Shown piece after piece: positions 8,842 through 19,667 of a DNA stretch of 62,647 nt. This stretch comes from Candidatus Accumulibacter appositus. GTDB lineage: Bacteria; Pseudomonadota; Gammaproteobacteria; Burkholderiales; Rhodocyclaceae. The stretch is taken from assembly GCA_000585055.1 (NCBI GenBank), contig JEMX01000026.1, positions 1,106-63,752 on the forward strand, in the 5' to 3' direction. The translations under genes were made by a program, and so were the position numbers. Every line of letters starts with the position of its first letter. The stretch's first letter is position 1. Below the pieces are notes generated by a model. It was not told the DNA's origin, did not search any database, and saw nothing but the letters and a program-made list of their open reading frames with translations.

Positions 8842-10308
8842 TCAGGGAGCGCCTGCTCGCCTCTTCGACTTGTTGGCGGCGAATGCTTCCTTGCGCGCGA
8901 CCCCGGCCCTGGCCGGACTTCGCGCGGCAGCAATTGGCTTGGGCTTGGCTACATCCGCGCGCTGCCGGCGCCCCTCGTCGGGCGCCTTCTTGTCCGCAAA
9001 TGGGTTACTGGAGACGTTGAACTGGATGCGCAAGGGCGTCCCCTGCAACTTGAACACCTCGCGAAAGAGGTGCTCGAGATAGCGGCGATAGGATTCCGGA
9101 AGCTTGTCGAGGGCATTGCCATGAATCACGATCAGCGGCGGATTGCGACCACCCTGATGCGCGTAGCGCAGCTTCGGTCGGAACAGGCCACTACGCGGCG
9201 GCGCTTGCCTGGCCACTGCGCCGATCAGCGCCCGCGTCAATTGCGGCGTCGGCAAGTCGGCCGTGGCCGCCTTGTAGGCCGCATTCACCGAGCGGAAAAG
9301 CGCTTCGAGCCCCTGCCCCTGCAACGCCGATACGTAATGGAAACGGGCGAAATCAATAAACGCCAACTGGCTTTCCAAAGACCCCTTGATCTGTTCGCGA
9401 ACGTAGGAATCCAGCCCGTCCCACTTGTTTACGGCCACAACCAGCGCACGACCGGATTCGCGGATGAAAGCGGCGATGTGGGCGTCCTGGTCGCCGACCT
9501 CCTGGCGCGCGTCGACCACCAGGACCACCACCTCCGCGTCCTCGATCGCTTGCAGGGTCTTGATCACCGAGAACTTCTCGATGGTCTCAAAAACCTTGCC
9601 GCGGCGCCGCAGGCCCGCAGTATCGATCAGGGTATACTTTCTGCCGGCACGCTCGAAATCCACCCGAATCGCATCGCGCGTGGTTCCCGGCTGGTCGAAG
9701 GCTATGACCCGGTCTTCACCGAGCAGCGCGTTGATCATCGTGCTCTTGCCAACGTTGGGGCGGCCGACGATAGCTACCCGCATGATGTCACTTTCAGCTT
9801 CTTCGTCGGCTGGCTCGGGAAAAGGCTCCAGCGCGAGGTCGATCAGCGCCCGCACCCCCTCGCCGTGTGTCGCCGAAATGGCGACCGGCTCGCCAAGACC
9901 GAGTTCATGGAAGTCGGCGAGCACGACACCGTGCTGCATTCCTTCGGACTTATTGACCGCCACGAAAACCGGACGCCCAGACTGGCGCAGCCGCCTGGAG
10001 ATCTCCTTGTCCAGCGGCGCGATGCCGGTGCGCGCGTCGACGACCAGGATCACCACGTCGGCTTCATCGATCGCCTGCTCGGTCTGGCGCGCCATCTGCC
10101 GCATGATACCGTCCTTGGCGAGCGGCTCGAAACCGCCGGTATCGATGACCAGATAGGGTTTGCTGCCCAGTCTTCCGTGACCGTAGTGGCGGTCCCTGGT
10201 AAGGCCTGGGATATCGGCAACCAACGCGTCACGCGTTCTCGTCAGCCGGTTGAAAAGCGTGGACTTGCCGACATTCGGACGCCCGACCAGGACAATGCTC
10301 GGCTTCAT
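8842..10308 (-). CDS. der: Ribosome biogenesis GTPase Der (EngA)
   Basis: 488 residues from the ATG at 10308, two codons inside a GTG-started frame. Two tandem GTPase domains are clear: [20 protein letters not shown] near the N-terminus with [16 protein letters not shown] and NKSEG, and [16 protein letters not shown] near residue 180 with DTAGLRRRG and NKWDG. A C-terminal KH-like domain ([20 protein letters not shown] to FSRNPF-type [10 protein letters not shown]) follows, then a basic Lys/Arg/Ala tail of about 45 residues that is longer than in E. coli Der. Der acts in 50S subunit maturation. It is the last housekeeping gene of the block, 60 bp after bamB. Confidence 0.97.
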   Translation of the reverse strand: MKPSIVLVGRPNVGKSTLFNRLTRTRDALVADIPGLTRDRHYGHGRLGSKPYLVIDTGGFEPLAKDGIMRQMARQTEQAIDEADVVILVVDARTGIAPLDKEISRRLRQSGRPVFVAVNKSEGMQHGVVLADFHELGLGEPVAISATHGEGVRALIDLALEPFPEPADEEAESDIMRVAIVGRPNVGKSTMINALLGEDRVIAFDQPGTTRDAIRVDFERAGRKYTLIDTAGLRRRGKVFETIEKFSVIKTLQAIEDAEVVVLVVDARQEVGDQDAHIAAFIRESGRALVVAVNKWDGLDSYVREQIKGSLESQLAFIDFARFHYVSALQGQGLEALFRSVNAAYKAATADLPTPQLTRALIGAVARQAPPRSGLFRPKLRYAHQGGRNPPLIVIHGNALDKLPESYRRYLEHLFREVFKLQGTPLRIQFNVSSNPFADKKAPDEGRRQRADVAKPKPIAAARSPARAGVARKEAFAANKSKRRAGAP

Positions 10309-10369
10309 CGACACCGGCCTTCGTCTGGAAGCACGCGTAGCGAGGCCCGCGCTGCTGATCGTCTGTCAA

Positions 10370-11521
10370 TCATTGGACGCCGATCGCGTAGATGCCACCG
10401 CCGCTGGTCTGCAACAGCAGCTCATTAGCAAGTTTTTGCAAGGGGGCCCGCACCGGGCTGCCATCGGTGCTCAAACGCGCAGCGAAAGAACCGTCGTCGC
10501 GACTGAGCAGGTGCACCACGCCTTGAACGTCGGCAACGGCGACCAGACCGTCACTGGCCAGCGGCGCGGTCAACTGGCGCAGGAAGAGCTGGTCCTGCTT
10601 CCAGATGCTAGACCCGGTCGCCTTGTCGAGGGCGTGAACGGCCCCCTGATCATCGGAAACGTACACGTAGCGACTATCGATCGACAAGCCCGCGGAGCTC
10701 GAAATGTCGCGCCCCCACATCAAATTCCCGGTGCCAAGGTCGAAACAGGAAATGCGCCCCTGAAAAGCCACCGCACAGATCATACGTCCATCTATGACCG
10801 GCAGGCTGCTGATGTCGGCGATGCGATCGAGTTCGGTCGCGCCTTTTGGCAGGGCAACCGTCCCCTCCCACAGCGGCGCACCATTGTCGGCGTTGACGGC
10901 AATCAGTTTGCCACCGGGAAAACCGACAAAGACATACTTCTCGACCACCACCGGAGCTGCCATCACGCGTACCGAGAGCGGTGGCGTCGGACGCTGGTAG
11001 ATCCACTTGCGGGTGCCGTCGGCCACGTCGTAGGCAGTCAGGCGATGGTCGCCACTGCGTACGATTACCAGCCCGCCAGCGACCGCTGGCGGCGCCAATA
11101 CCTCGCTGCTGGCCTTGGCCGCCCACAGCAGTTTGCCATCGGCGGCGTCAAAAGCCAGAACCTCACCCTTTGCGGTACCCACTGCCAGCAGCCGTTGATC
11201 CGCGCCGACACCACCCGAGAGCGCTTTCTCGGCCTTGATCCGCCACACGGGCCGGCCGTCGTCGAAGCGAACGATCGTGCCGTCGCGAGCTGCCGCGTAG
11301 ACGGTGGACCCGACCACCGCCGGAATGAAGGCATACGGCTCGCCCTTGCCGACATTCTCCTGCCACACTACACGCGCCTGAGCAGTCGCCTGGATAGGCT
11401 GCAATTCGGCCATTTTCGGTCCGCTACTGGCAAACGGATTCAGCGCATCGAGGCTCGAACAGCCGGCCAACAAGAATGGCATCAGCGCCGCCAGCGCGGC
11501 CGCGACAAGAAAGCGCCTCAT
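10370..11521 (-). CDS. bamB: Outer-membrane assembly lipoprotein BamB
   Basis: 383 residues. Lipoprotein signal with lipobox LLAGC (Cys near residue 21), then PQQ-like beta-propeller repeats: GTIVRFDDGRPVWRIKAE, GEVLAFDAADGKLLWAAKA, RLTAYDVADGTRKWIYQRP, KLIAVNADNGAPLWEG, RISCFDLGTGNLMWGRDI and AVHALDKATGSSIWKQDQ. BamB helps the BamA complex insert outer-membrane beta-barrels. Its ATG overlaps the yfgM stop as ATGA, so translation is coupled. The order hisS-yfgM-bamB-der is a standard proteobacterial arrangement. Confidence 0.96.
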   Translation of the reverse strand: MRRFLVAAALAALMPFLLAGCSSLDALNPFASSGPKMAELQPIQATAQARVVWQENVGKGEPYAFIPAVVGSTVYAAARDGTIVRFDDGRPVWRIKAEKALSGGVGADQRLLAVGTAKGEVLAFDAADGKLLWAAKASSEVLAPPAVAGGLVIVRSGDHRLTAYDVADGTRKWIYQRPTPPLSVRVMAAPVVVEKYVFVGFPGGKLIAVNADNGAPLWEGTVALPKGATELDRIADISSLPVIDGRMICAVAFQGRISCFDLGTGNLMWGRDISSSAGLSIDSRYVYVSDDQGAVHALDKATGSSIWKQDQLFLRQLTAPLASDGLVAVADVQGVVHLLSRDDGSFAARLSTDGSPVRAPLQKLANELLLQTSGGGIYAIGVQ

Positions 11522-12204
11522 CAGCGGCTCTCCGCGAGCGCGTCGAGCTTCAACTGCAGCACTTCCCGGAAAGCGGCATTGGCCTGCGACGCCTGCAGGG
11601 AGTTTCGTCCCTGGCCGCCAGGTTCGCCTTGATCGAGCCGTGCCAAGGCGCCCTGGTAGGCTTCACGTGCCTCTGCTTTCCTCCCCGCAGCGCTGAACAC
11701 GTCGCCGCGCATGTTCAGGTACAAGGTCGAGAAGCCGGCACCAGCACCTCCTTCAAGCTGCCGCAGAGCTTCGTCGTAGGCTTTCTCGTCTAGTAGCACC
11801 GCCGCCAGCCGCAAGCGCGCGAGATCGCGCAGTTCATGCTCGCCGTTATCGACCACCCACAGCAACTGCAACTTGGCTGTCTTCGTATCCCCGGCGTTAA
11901 CCATTACCCTGGCCGCCGACAGCGCAGCCAGCGGCGCATAAGCCGTGCCACCGAATTTCTCCAACAGTTCGCCGCTCGCCGTCTTGACGCGCTGCGCATC
12001 GTCTTCAGCGACTGCCTTCTGCAACGCAGCGTAGACCATCGACGCCGTGGCCGCCTGACCGCGTTGGTACCAGTTCCAGCCTTGCCAGGCAATGACGCCG
12101 ATCGAAACTGCGGTGACAATGCCCACCACCAGATTGCCATACTGCTTCCACCAGGCCTTGATCTCGGCGATCTGTTCCTGTTCTTCGAGGTCGTAGGTAG
12201 CCAT
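11521..12204 (-). CDS. yfgM: YfgM-like TPR membrane protein (SecYEG/periplasmic chaperone ancillary)
   Basis: 227 residues. A short cytoplasmic N-terminus (ATYDLEEQEQIAEIKAWWKQ) is followed by one membrane segment (about 25-43, GNLVVGIVTAVSIGVIAWQG) and a periplasmic helical TPR-like region. YfgM associates with the Sec translocon and passes clients to periplasmic chaperones. It overlaps hisS upstream (TAATG) and bamB downstream (ATGA), so the three genes form one translationally coupled run. Confidence 0.93.
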   Translation of the reverse strand: MATYDLEEQEQIAEIKAWWKQYGNLVVGIVTAVSIGVIAWQGWNWYQRGQAATASMVYAALQKAVAEDDAQRVKTASGELLEKFGGTAYAPLAALSAARVMVNAGDTKTAKLQLLWVVDNGEHELRDLARLRLAAVLLDEKAYDEALRQLEGGAGAGFSTLYLNMRGDVFSAAGRKAEAREAYQGALARLDQGEPGGQGRNSLQASQANAAFREVLQLKLDALAESR

Positions 12205-13502
12205 TACGATTCATCCCAATCCAAAATAGAGCTCATGATTTCGTCGGCGACAGCATCAATGCTGACCCGCTTCTGTTGGTTCGGCTGTTCTCCGGTCGCG
12301 CGTAGCGGCTTGAGCGTCACTTCGCCAGCGCCGGCTTCGTCATCGCCGATGATCACCGCAAAGCTGGCTCCCGAGGCGTCGGCCTTCTTCATCTGCGACT
12401 TGAAACTGCCGCCGCCGCAATGGAAGAGTACGTCGATCGCTCGGTCACGCAGGCCCTCGGCGACCCGCGCAGCCAGACGCGAGGCCGCTGTACCCTGGTG
12501 CACGAGATAGACATCGACTGCCGCCGCCTTGGTGTCTCCTCCCGCCTCGCGAATCAGCGAGATCAGCCGCTCGACGCCCATCGCGAAACCGCAAGCCGGC
12601 GCCGGCCTGCCGCCCAGCTGCTGCACCAGGCCATCGTATCGACCGCCGGCGCAAACCGTTCCCTGCGCGCCCAGGCGATCGGTCACCCATTCGAAAACGG
12701 TCAGATTGTAGTAGTCGAGGCCGCGCACCAGACGCGGGTTGATCTCGAAGGGCTGTCCGGCATCGCGCAATACCTGCTGCACGCCTTCAAAATGAGCCAT
12801 CGACTCGCTACCGAGATGATCAATCAGTTTCGGCGCAGCGAGTATCAGTTCCTGTAATGCCGGATTCTTGCTGTCGAGGATGCGCAAGGGGTTGCTGTGC
12901 AAACGCCTCCTCGCGTCGTCGTCGAGCAGATCGCTGTGCTGCTCCAGGTAGACGATCAGTTCGGCACGGTGGCTGGCCCGTTCCGCTGCCTGTCCCAGGG
13001 TATTGAGTTGCAGGCTGATGCCGTCGAGCCCGAGGTCGTCCCACAGGCGGGCGCCCATCAGGATATGTTCGGCATCGATGTCCGGCCCCGGGAAGCCCAG
13101 CGCTTCGACGCCGACCTGATGGAACTGGCGGTAGCGGCCTTTCTGTGGTCTTTCATGACGAAACATCTGGCCCATGTAGTAGAGCCGCTGCGGCTGCTGG
13201 GCAATCAGATTGTGCTGAATGACGGCGCGCACGCAGCCGGCGGTTCCCTCCGGACGCAGCGTCAGCGGTTCGCCATTGAGGCTATCGACAAACGAATACA
13301 TCTCCTTCTCGACGATGTCGGTGACCTCGCCGATGGCGCGCTTAAAGAGCGGCGTCGGCTCGACGATCGGCAGGCGCAGCGGTCGGTAGGCATAGCTCTT
13401 CAGCCACGAACGAATGGTCTCGTCGAACAGGTCCCAGAATTCGGCCTCGTCCGGCAGGATGTCGTTCATGCCGCGCACGGACTGAATCTTCTGACTGATC
13501 AT
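12204..13502 (-). CDS. hisS: Histidyl-tRNA synthetase
   Basis: 432 residues from the ATG at 13502, which overlaps the ispG stop as ATGA; four earlier codons are open but the standard N-terminus is [18 protein letters not shown]. Class II motifs are present: motif 2 in [18 protein letters not shown] with [20 protein letters not shown], the His-specific motifs [15 protein letters not shown] and [12 protein letters not shown], and motif 3 GFAMGVERL. The C-terminal anticodon-binding domain carries VDVYLVHQG and [17 protein letters not shown]. It charges tRNA-His in the cytoplasm. Confidence 0.98.
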   Translation of the reverse strand: MISQKIQSVRGMNDILPDEAEFWDLFDETIRSWLKSYAYRPLRLPIVEPTPLFKRAIGEVTDIVEKEMYSFVDSLNGEPLTLRPEGTAGCVRAVIQHNLIAQQPQRLYYMGQMFRHERPQKGRYRQFHQVGVEALGFPGPDIDAEHILMGARLWDDLGLDGISLQLNTLGQAAERASHRAELIVYLEQHSDLLDDDARRRLHSNPLRILDSKNPALQELILAAPKLIDHLGSESMAHFEGVQQVLRDAGQPFEINPRLVRGLDYYNLTVFEWVTDRLGAQGTVCAGGRYDGLVQQLGGRPAPACGFAMGVERLISLIREAGGDTKAAAVDVYLVHQGTAASRLAARVAEGLRDRAIDVLFHCGGGSFKSQMKKADASGASFAVIIGDDEAGAGEVTLKPLRATGEQPNQQKRVSIDAVADEIMSSILDWDES

Positions 13503-14743
13503 TTGGCGGCACATTTCCTTTGATAGCTGCGTGCCACGTAAGCATCGACAATGGCGGTGAATTCTGCGGCAATATGCTCACCGCGCAGGGTAACCGTCTT
13601 GGCACCGTCCTCGAATACCGGCGCTGCTGGCGTCTCGCCAGTACCGGGCAGGCTGATGCCGATGTTCGCATGCTTGCTCTCGCCCGGCCCGTTGACCACG
13701 CAGCCCATGACCGCCAAGGTCATGTTCTCGACGCCGTCATACTCGCTACGCCAGAGCGGCATGCGCTGGCGAACGTGCTCCTGAATCGACTGCGCCAGTT
13801 CCTGGAAGAAAGTGCTGGTCGTACGGCCGCAGCCGGGACAGGCGACGACCATCGGTGAGAAGGCCCGCAAACCCATGGTCTGCAGCATTTCCTGGGCGAC
13901 AATCACTTCCTGCGTGCGCTTGCCGCCCGGCTCCGGCGTCAGCGAAACGCGGATGGTATCGCCAATGCCTTCCTGCAGCAGCACCGCCATCGCCGCGGTA
14001 GAAGCGACGATGCCTTTGGAACCCATGCCCGCCTCGGTCAGGCCAAGATGCAAGGGGTAGTCGCAGCGCCGCGACAGCTCGCGATAAATGGCGATCAGGT
14101 CCTGCACGCCGGACACCTTGCACGAGAGGATGATGCGCTCACCCGGCAGACCGATTTCTTCAGCTCGGGCGGCCGATTCCAGCGCCGAGGCGACCATGGC
14201 CTCCCGCATCACCTCGATGGCGTCGTGCGGCTCGGCGCGGCGAGCATTCTGGTCCATGATCCGGGCCAGCAGATCCTGATCGAGACTGCCCCAGTTCACA
14301 CCGATACGCACCGGCTTGTCGTAACGGCAGGCCATCTCGATCATCTGCGCGAACTGTTCGTCGCGTTTTCTGCCGTGACCGACATTGCCCGGGTTGATCC
14401 GATATTTGGCCAGCAGCCGAGCGCAGTCCGGCTGCTCGGCGAGCAAGCGGTGACCGTTATAGTGAAAGTCGCCGATCAGCGGCACATTGACGCCCATCCG
14501 CTCGAGCTGCGCGTGAATCGCCGGCACCGCCGCCGCAGCCTCGGGCGTATTGACGGTAATGCGCACCAGCTCCGAACCGGCACCCGCCAGTTCGGCGCAC
14601 TGGATCGCCGTGCGCACGACGTCTACGGTGTCGGTGTTGGTCATCGACTGGACGACCACCGGCGCGTCGCCGCCGATGGTGACCTGGCCAACGCGGACAG
14701 CACGGGTCCGCCGCCGCGCTGTGCCGGGCAGTGCATTGCTCAT
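13499..14743 (-). CDS. ispG: 4-hydroxy-3-methylbut-2-enyl diphosphate synthase (flavodoxin)
   Basis: 414 residues from the ATG at 14743; a longer open frame to 14794 would overlap rodZ and lacks family similarity. It starts with the TIM-barrel half ([24 protein letters not shown]). The iron-sulfur half has Cys ligands in [10 protein letters not shown] and GCVVNGPGE, ending in [12 protein letters not shown]. IspG carries out the reductive ring-opening of MEcPP to HMBPP in the MEP isoprenoid pathway using a 4Fe-4S cluster. It lies 28 bp after rodZ and overlaps hisS by four bases. Confidence 0.97.
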   Translation of the reverse strand: MSNALPGTARRRTRAVRVGQVTIGGDAPVVVQSMTNTDTVDVVRTAIQCAELAGAGSELVRITVNTPEAAAAVPAIHAQLERMGVNVPLIGDFHYNGHRLLAEQPDCARLLAKYRINPGNVGHGRKRDEQFAQMIEMACRYDKPVRIGVNWGSLDQDLLARIMDQNARRAEPHDAIEVMREAMVASALESAARAEEIGLPGERIILSCKVSGVQDLIAIYRELSRRCDYPLHLGLTEAGMGSKGIVASTAAMAVLLQEGIGDTIRVSLTPEPGGKRTQEVIVAQEMLQTMGLRAFSPMVVACPGCGRTTSTFFQELAQSIQEHVRQRMPLWRSEYDGVENMTLAVMGCVVNGPGESKHANIGISLPGTGETPAAPVFEDGAKTVTLRGEHIAAEFTAIVDAYVARSYQRKCAAK

Positions 14744-14771
14744 GGCGCGTCGTCCACTACTTGCCAGCTCC

Positions 14772-15815
14772 TCATTTGATCGACAGCCGCGCAACGCCTT
14801 TGCTGGTATGCGGCCCCAGATCTACGGGCTTTCCTTGGTACTCCACCGCCACGTACTTGGCGTTGCCAAGCACCAGCGAAAACGGTGGTTGCCCCTTGAG
14901 TTCCTGCTGACTACCGGCAGGCTTGACGCCGAACGCGATGACCTCGCCGCGTGCGTCGCGCACCTCTATCCACGCCGCCTGGGTGAAACTGAGCTTGAGG
15001 ACGTCAGCTGGCGCACTTTCCGGCGTGACTTCCGGCTTGACGTCCGCGGCCGACTCCGCCTTGGCGGCTGCTGTGGTCTCGGCCCTGGCATCCGGTTTGG
15101 TGCCCGATTTGGCGTCGGCCTTGGCCATCGGCTCGGATACGACCGGGGACTGCCCGCCAGACCCCATGGTCGCGCTCGGCACGCCGGCTGCGCCCAGCTT
15201 TTCTGCAGCACTCGACGCCGGAGTGACGGTGCCAAGCACCGTCAGCGGAGCAGCTGCGGTCTCGACAGGCTGGCTCACATTTGCCGGTGTCTCACCAGCA
15301 GTCTGCGAGGTCTCACTATCGGTCAGCGCCGCTAATTGCTCCGCCCAGAAGTCCTGCGGAACATAAAAATAAGCCAGCAGTGCCAGCACGAGCAGCACCA
15401 GACCACCCACCACGGCCAGGTAGTCGCGCCTTTCAGCCTGATCGCCAGCCTGTGGAAGATGCGAGCTGGTCCCGGCTGAAGCCTCGAGCTGAAGGGTCCG
15501 CTGCATGCGTGTCGCATCAAGCCCGCGCATCAGGGCATCAGCGTCCAGATTGAGCACCCGAGCGTAGTTGCGAACGAAGCCGCGAATCATCGTATTACCG
15601 GGCAACGCTCCCCAGTCCTCGCTCTCGATTGCCGCCACCTGCCTGGGCGCGAGCTTCAACGACTGTGCCGCCTCGGCCAAGGTAAGGTTCTTGGCTTCGC
15701 GCGCAGACCGTAGCTGTTGCCCGACGCCTCGGGCATCGGGCAGGCCCTCTATCGAGGTATTGCCGCCGTGCAAACTCGGCTCGCTATTATTTGAAAACAC
15801 AGATTGTTCACTCAT
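14772..15815 (-). CDS. rodZ: Cytoskeletal/cell-shape protein RodZ
   Basis: 347 residues. A cytoplasmic helix-turn-helix domain (about 30-97; [40 protein letters not shown]) is followed by a linker, one membrane segment (about 131-152, [20 protein letters not shown]), a low-complexity Ala/Asp/Lys/Glu periplasmic linker and a C-terminal DUF4115 domain (about 265-347; [39 protein letters not shown]). RodZ connects MreB to the elongasome. Its start overlaps the pilF stop as ATGA. Confidence 0.95.
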   Translation of the reverse strand: MSEQSVFSNNSEPSLHGGNTSIEGLPDARGVGQQLRSAREAKNLTLAEAAQSLKLAPRQVAAIESEDWGALPGNTMIRGFVRNYARVLNLDADALMRGLDATRMQRTLQLEASAGTSSHLPQAGDQAERRDYLAVVGGLVLLVLALLAYFYVPQDFWAEQLAALTDSETSQTAGETPANVSQPVETAAAPLTVLGTVTPASSAAEKLGAAGVPSATMGSGGQSPVVSEPMAKADAKSGTKPDARAETTAAAKAESAADVKPEVTPESAPADVLKLSFTQAAWIEVRDARGEVIAFGVKPAGSQQELKGQPPFSLVLGNAKYVAVEYQGKPVDLGPHTSKGVARLSIK

Positions 15816-16624
15816 TCGAAGTTGCCTTTCAGCAGTTCTTGAGCCTCGGGTGAAAGCGGGAATTTTCGCTTCAACTGGGCGCTATAGCGAGCTTCAGCTA
15901 GGCGATCGCCCAGCTTCCGCTCCACCCGCACGACCAACCAGAGCGCCTCAGCATTTGGCTCGGTCTTGCGCAGCAGATCCGAAAGTTGCTGACTGGCAAG
16001 CTCTAACTGGCCGCGGCGGTAATTGATCTCCGCACGCTGCAGCAGCGCCTGCGGATTGTTCGGCCGGATAAGCAGGCTGTGCTCAACAAAACCCTCGGCC
16101 GCATCCAGATCGCCGAGCTTCACGTAACAAGCGCCCGCGTTCAGATACGCCCGCTCCGGGGTTTCGTACAAGGCGTTCTTCATGGCCCGCTGCAAGTGCG
16201 GGATGGCTTCCTTCTCTCTGCCCACCTGACAGAGAAACCAGCCGTAGTTATTGTTGAGCTCGGGATCATTCGGGTCCAGATTCAGGGCCTGTTGAAAGTC
16301 CCGGTCAGCGAGTGCCGGCTCTCGGATATGGAAGAGCACCAGACCACGTGCCCCATAGGCTGGCGCGTAGTCCGGATCAATGACGATGGCCATGGTCAGC
16401 TCTTCCAGAGCCACCGAGAGGTTCTGGCTTTGCAAATAGAGCGAGCCCAATTCGGTATGCAGCTTGGCACGCGTGCGATTGTCGCGCGGTGGCGTCGGCC
16501 GTCGCGAGTCTGGCTCTTCCTCGGCTGGTATTTTTTGCGGCGAGCTCGGCGACGACGAGAAGAGTCCCGACGAGCAGGCACTGACGCTCAGCAAGGCAAT
16601 GATCCCGAGGACAGCTCGCCTCAT
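15812..16624 (-). CDS. pilF: Type IV pilus biogenesis/stability lipoprotein PilF (PilW)
   Basis: 270 residues from the ATG at 16624 (a TTG two codons earlier is also in frame). Lipoprotein signal [11 protein letters not shown] is followed by TPR repeats: [60 protein letters not shown] and [20 protein letters not shown]. PilF is the outer-membrane pilotin for the PilQ secretin. The start overlaps rlmN as ATGA, and the order rlmN-pilF-rodZ-ispG is standard. Confidence 0.95.
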   Translation of the reverse strand: MRRAVLGIIALLSVSACSSGLFSSSPSSPQKIPAEEEPDSRRPTPPRDNRTRAKLHTELGSLYLQSQNLSVALEELTMAIVIDPDYAPAYGARGLVLFHIREPALADRDFQQALNLDPNDPELNNNYGWFLCQVGREKEAIPHLQRAMKNALYETPERAYLNAGACYVKLGDLDAAEGFVEHSLLIRPNNPQALLQRAEINYRRGQLELASQQLSDLLRKTEPNAEALWLVVRVERKLGDRLAEARYSAQLKRKFPLSPEAQELLKGNFE

Positions 16625-17736
16625 CCGCAAACCTCATGACCGTTCTGGTGCAGCACAAAGCTTCGCCGGGTCGTACGCTGCGTGCGGTCGAGAACCTGTC
16701 CGGCGAGCTGACCGCAGGCGGCATCAATATCATCACCGCGCGTCTTGCGGGTCGTGGTCACCACTCCGGCAGCCATCAGAAGCTCGGCGAAACGCCGAAT
16801 CCGCGGCGCTGGCGAGCGGCGATACGGCGAGCCCGGAAAGGGGTTGAAGGGAATCAGGTTGAACTTGCAGGGGACATCCTCGGTCAGCGCCAGCAGCTCG
16901 CGGGCGTGCGCTTCGGAATCGTTGACGGTGTCCAGCATCACATACTCGAAAGTCACAAAATCACGCGGCGCTTTTTCCAGGTAGCGTAGACAGGCCGGCA
17001 TCAGCTCACGCAAAGGGTATTTGCGGTTAATTGGCACCAACTCATCGCGCAAGCGATCATTCGGCGCGTGCAGGGAAACCGCCAAGGCCACCGGGCATTC
17101 GTCACGCAAACGGTCCATCGCCGGAACCAGACCCGAGGTGGAAACCGTGACCCGACGCCGTGACAAGCCATAAGCATTGTCGTCAAGCATCAGACGCAAG
17201 GCCAGCACCGTATTGTCAAGATTGGCCAGCGGCTCACCCATGCCCATCAATACGACATTACTGACCGCCCGCTCGGCGGAGTTTGCCGCCGGCTGGTAGG
17301 CACCAAGCGCATGCCGTGCCTGCCACAACTGCCCGATGATCTCGGCCACCGTCAGGTTGCGATTGAAACCCTGCTTGCCGGTAGAACAGAAGGAGCAATC
17401 GAGCGCGCAGCCAGCCTGGGTCGAGATACACAGCGTGCCGCGGTCGTCCTCGGGAATGAACACCGCCTCGACGGCGTTACCGCCGCCGACATCGAACAGA
17501 AACTTGCGCGTGCCGTCGCCGGAAAGGCGGTCGGACACGACTGTCGGCGGCCCTACCACGGCCAGCTCCTTGAGCTTCTCGCGCAGGCTTCGCGCAATGT
17601 CGGTCATGGCGTCAAAATCAGCCTGCCCGAAACGATGCATCCAGCGCAACACCTGCCTCGCGCGAAATGGCTTCTCGCCTTGGCTGGCGAAAAACGCGGC
17701 CAGCCTGGCGGCATCGAGATCGAGCAGGTTGACCAT
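16621..17736 (-). CDS. rlmN: Dual-specificity 23S rRNA/tRNA adenine C2-methyltransferase RlmN
   Basis: 371 residues from the ATG at 17736, matching the family N-terminus ([20 protein letters not shown]); the open frame runs another 40 codons into ndk and is not used. The radical-SAM CX3CX2C cluster is CALDCSFC with TGKQGFNRN following. Other signatures are [20 protein letters not shown] and [13 protein letters not shown], and the C-terminal catalytic Cys is in [13 protein letters not shown]. RlmN methylates A2503 of 23S rRNA and A37 of some tRNAs. It lies 22 bp after ndk. Confidence 0.97.
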   Translation of the reverse strand: MVNLLDLDAARLAAFFASQGEKPFRARQVLRWMHRFGQADFDAMTDIARSLREKLKELAVVGPPTVVSDRLSGDGTRKFLFDVGGGNAVEAVFIPEDDRGTLCISTQAGCALDCSFCSTGKQGFNRNLTVAEIIGQLWQARHALGAYQPAANSAERAVSNVVLMGMGEPLANLDNTVLALRLMLDDNAYGLSRRRVTVSTSGLVPAMDRLRDECPVALAVSLHAPNDRLRDELVPINRKYPLRELMPACLRYLEKAPRDFVTFEYVMLDTVNDSEAHARELLALTEDVPCKFNLIPFNPFPGSPYRRSPAPRIRRFAELLMAAGVVTTTRKTRGDDIDAACGQLAGQVLDRTQRTTRRSFVLHQNGHEVCG

Positions 17737-17758
17737 CGGACGAGCAGAAGCCAGCAGC

Positions 17759-18187
17759 CTAGCGGCCCGAATAGACGGACATGGCCGGGAAGAAGAAGGC
17801 GATTTCAGTCTTCGCCGTCTCTTCGCCATCGGAACCATGCACCGCATTGGCGTCAATCGATTCGGCGAAATCCGCGCGGATCGTTCCCGGCTCCGCCTTC
17901 TTGGGGTCGGTCGCGCCCATCAGCTCACGGTTCTTGGCAATGGCACTCTCGCCCTCGAGCACCTGGATCATCACCGGCCCGGAGATCATGAACGAGACCA
18001 GATCCTTGAAGAATGGACGCTCCTGGTGCACCGCGTAGAAGGCGCCCGCTTCCTGCGGCGACAGCCAAGCCAACTTAGCGGCGATCACCTTCAAGCCGTT
18101 GGTTTCAAAGCGGGAGTAAATCTTGCCGATGACGTTCTTGGCGACAGCGTCGGGCTTGATGATGGAAAGAGTACGTTCGATGGCCAT
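17759..18187 (-). CDS. ndk: Nucleoside diphosphate kinase
   Basis: 142 residues. It opens [20 protein letters not shown] and has the phospho-acceptor His in the NAVHGSDG motif near residue 117. The length is typical. It transfers phosphate between NTPs and NDPs in the cytoplasm. It is the first gene of the long minus-strand block that ends with der, so the main promoter should lie in 18188-18300, where the A/T-richest stretch occurs. Confidence 0.97.
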   Translation of the reverse strand: MAIERTLSIIKPDAVAKNVIGKIYSRFETNGLKVIAAKLAWLSPQEAGAFYAVHQERPFFKDLVSFMISGPVMIQVLEGESAIAKNRELMGATDPKKAEPGTIRADFAESIDANAVHGSDGEETAKTEIAFFFPAMSVYSGR

Positions 18188-18320
18188 GAATGATTCTCCA
18201 AACGGAAAGCAGTCAATAAAAACAACAGCAAATCATATCGCTAGAAACACAACCTCGTATTATACCGCCACCCGCGTGCAAATCCGAAATTGCCGGAGCA
18301 TGAAAAACAAGCTCTACGGG

Positions 18321-18360
18321 GAGCGGGCCGCGCCACGCCGTCATCACCGTGGCGCGCTCC
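18321..18360 (-). terminator. Hairpin downstream of dctP, possible terminator
   Basis: CGCGCCACG (18329-18337) and CGTGGCGCG (18348-18356) form a perfect 9-bp stem around a 10-base loop, with further partial pairing outside. On the minus strand the stem is followed about 20 nt later by TTGTTTTT, so it may end dctP transcription; the spacing is longer than in a standard Rho-independent terminator. Confidence 0.45.
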
Positions 18361-18462
18361 TGAACGCCCTCGTGACGACATCTGCGGCGCCTGTTGGCAA
18401 TAGCGCGCCGGCCAGCTGAGGAGTGCCGACGAGCCAGGATCCGAGTCGCTCCGACGCTTGCT

Positions 18463-19476
18463 CTAGAGCGCCCCCGGATCGAAACCGGTTTCGCTGTACA
18501 CCGACTGCAGGAGATCCTCGCCGATACGTGGCGCCATTTCCTGGTGCACCGGGATGAGCGCCTTCTTGAACGCCCGGCGCTGCTCCGGCGTCGGCACATG
18601 GATACGGGTCTTGCCGCTCCGGCGCACCGATTCGAGATCTTGATCGTTCTGTTGCTTGGCGATCTGGTTGGTGTAGTCAGTCGCATCCTTCATCGCCAGA
18701 TCGAGTTGGCCGCGAACGTCCGCCGGCAAAGCCTCCCAGAACTTCTTGTCAACGATCACCACGTAACCCAGGTAACCGTGCTCGGTCATCGTCAGGTGTG
18801 ACTGAACCTCGAACATCTTCTGTGTGTAGAGGTTGGAAATCGGGTTCTCCGTGCCATCGACAACGCCGATCTTCAACGCTTGATAGACCTCTGAAAACGC
18901 CATCACACGCGGAATGGCGTCGAGTGCCAGCATTTGCGCTTCGAGTACCTTCGATGGCTGAATGCGCATCTTCTTGCCTTTCAGGTCCGCGGGCACGAAG
19001 ATCGGTGCATTGGCTGAAAACGACTTGAAACCATTGTCCCAATAGGCCAAGCCGACAATTCCTTTCGGCTCCAGCTTCCTGAAGAGACTCTTGCCGATCG
19101 GCCCCTGCGTCACCTTGTGCAGTTCGGCATAGCTGTCGAAGATGTATGGCAGATCATAAAGCTCGAACTCCCTGACTCCCAGCAGGCTAAATTTGGCCAG
19201 CGACGGTGCAACCATCTGTACCGCACCGAGTTGCAGCGCTTCAAGCTCCTCCTTGTCTTTGTATAGTGTCGAATTGGGATAGACTTCGACCTTCACCCGG
19301 CCGTTGGTCCGCTCGGCGGCACGCTTGGCAAAGAACTCCGCGCCCAGGCCCTTGGGCGTATCCGGGGCCACGACATGGCTGAACTTGATGACGATCGGGT
19401 CTTCCGCCTGGGCCGAGAGCGACATGGTGGAAATCACGAGGGCGAGCAGGGCCAAGAGCAGACTGCGGGTAGTCAT
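18463..19476 (-). CDS. dctP: TRAP-type C4-dicarboxylate-binding protein DctP
   Basis: 337 residues from the ATG at 19476, preceded by GAGGAG; upstream open codons are not needed. The signal peptide (TTRSLLLALLALVIST to SLSAQA) precedes a mature DctP fold: VIKFSHVVAPDTPKGLGAEF, VEVYPNSTLYKDKEELEALQ, MRIQPSKVLEAQMLALDAIP with the conserved substrate-binding Arg, and VDGTENPISNLYTQK. It delivers C4-dicarboxylates such as succinate or malate to a DctQM permease. No permease is adjacent; the only QM pair in the window lies 6-8 kb away with its own DctP. It is divergent from a DctB/DctR-like sensor pair, which probably controls it. Confidence 0.92.
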   Translation of the reverse strand: MTTRSLLLALLALVISTMSLSAQAEDPIVIKFSHVVAPDTPKGLGAEFFAKRAAERTNGRVKVEVYPNSTLYKDKEELEALQLGAVQMVAPSLAKFSLLGVREFELYDLPYIFDSYAELHKVTQGPIGKSLFRKLEPKGIVGLAYWDNGFKSFSANAPIFVPADLKGKKMRIQPSKVLEAQMLALDAIPRVMAFSEVYQALKIGVVDGTENPISNLYTQKMFEVQSHLTMTEHGYLGYVVIVDKKFWEALPADVRGQLDLAMKDATDYTNQIAKQQNDQDLESVRRSGKTRIHVPTPEQRRAFKKALIPVHQEMAPRIGEDLLQSVYSETGFDPGAL

Positions 19477-19667
19477 AGACGCTCCTCTGTGCAAAAACTG
19501 ATTGTGCAATCAAGCAATTACTGTTCTGGATGAGCGAATACTACAAGAATCGGCGCTGACGAATATTGTGGAAATCCGTGATGCGAAGCGTCCGTAGGCC
19601 GCGCAGCCGAACGCACGCGGTGAGCGCCTGCACTGCCTTGGGTAGCAAATGAAGAAGATGGCCCGCG

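Noticed and set aside
9070..10428. Long plus-strand open frame over der
   Set aside because: Shadow of the minus-strand Der GTPase, which has all motifs.
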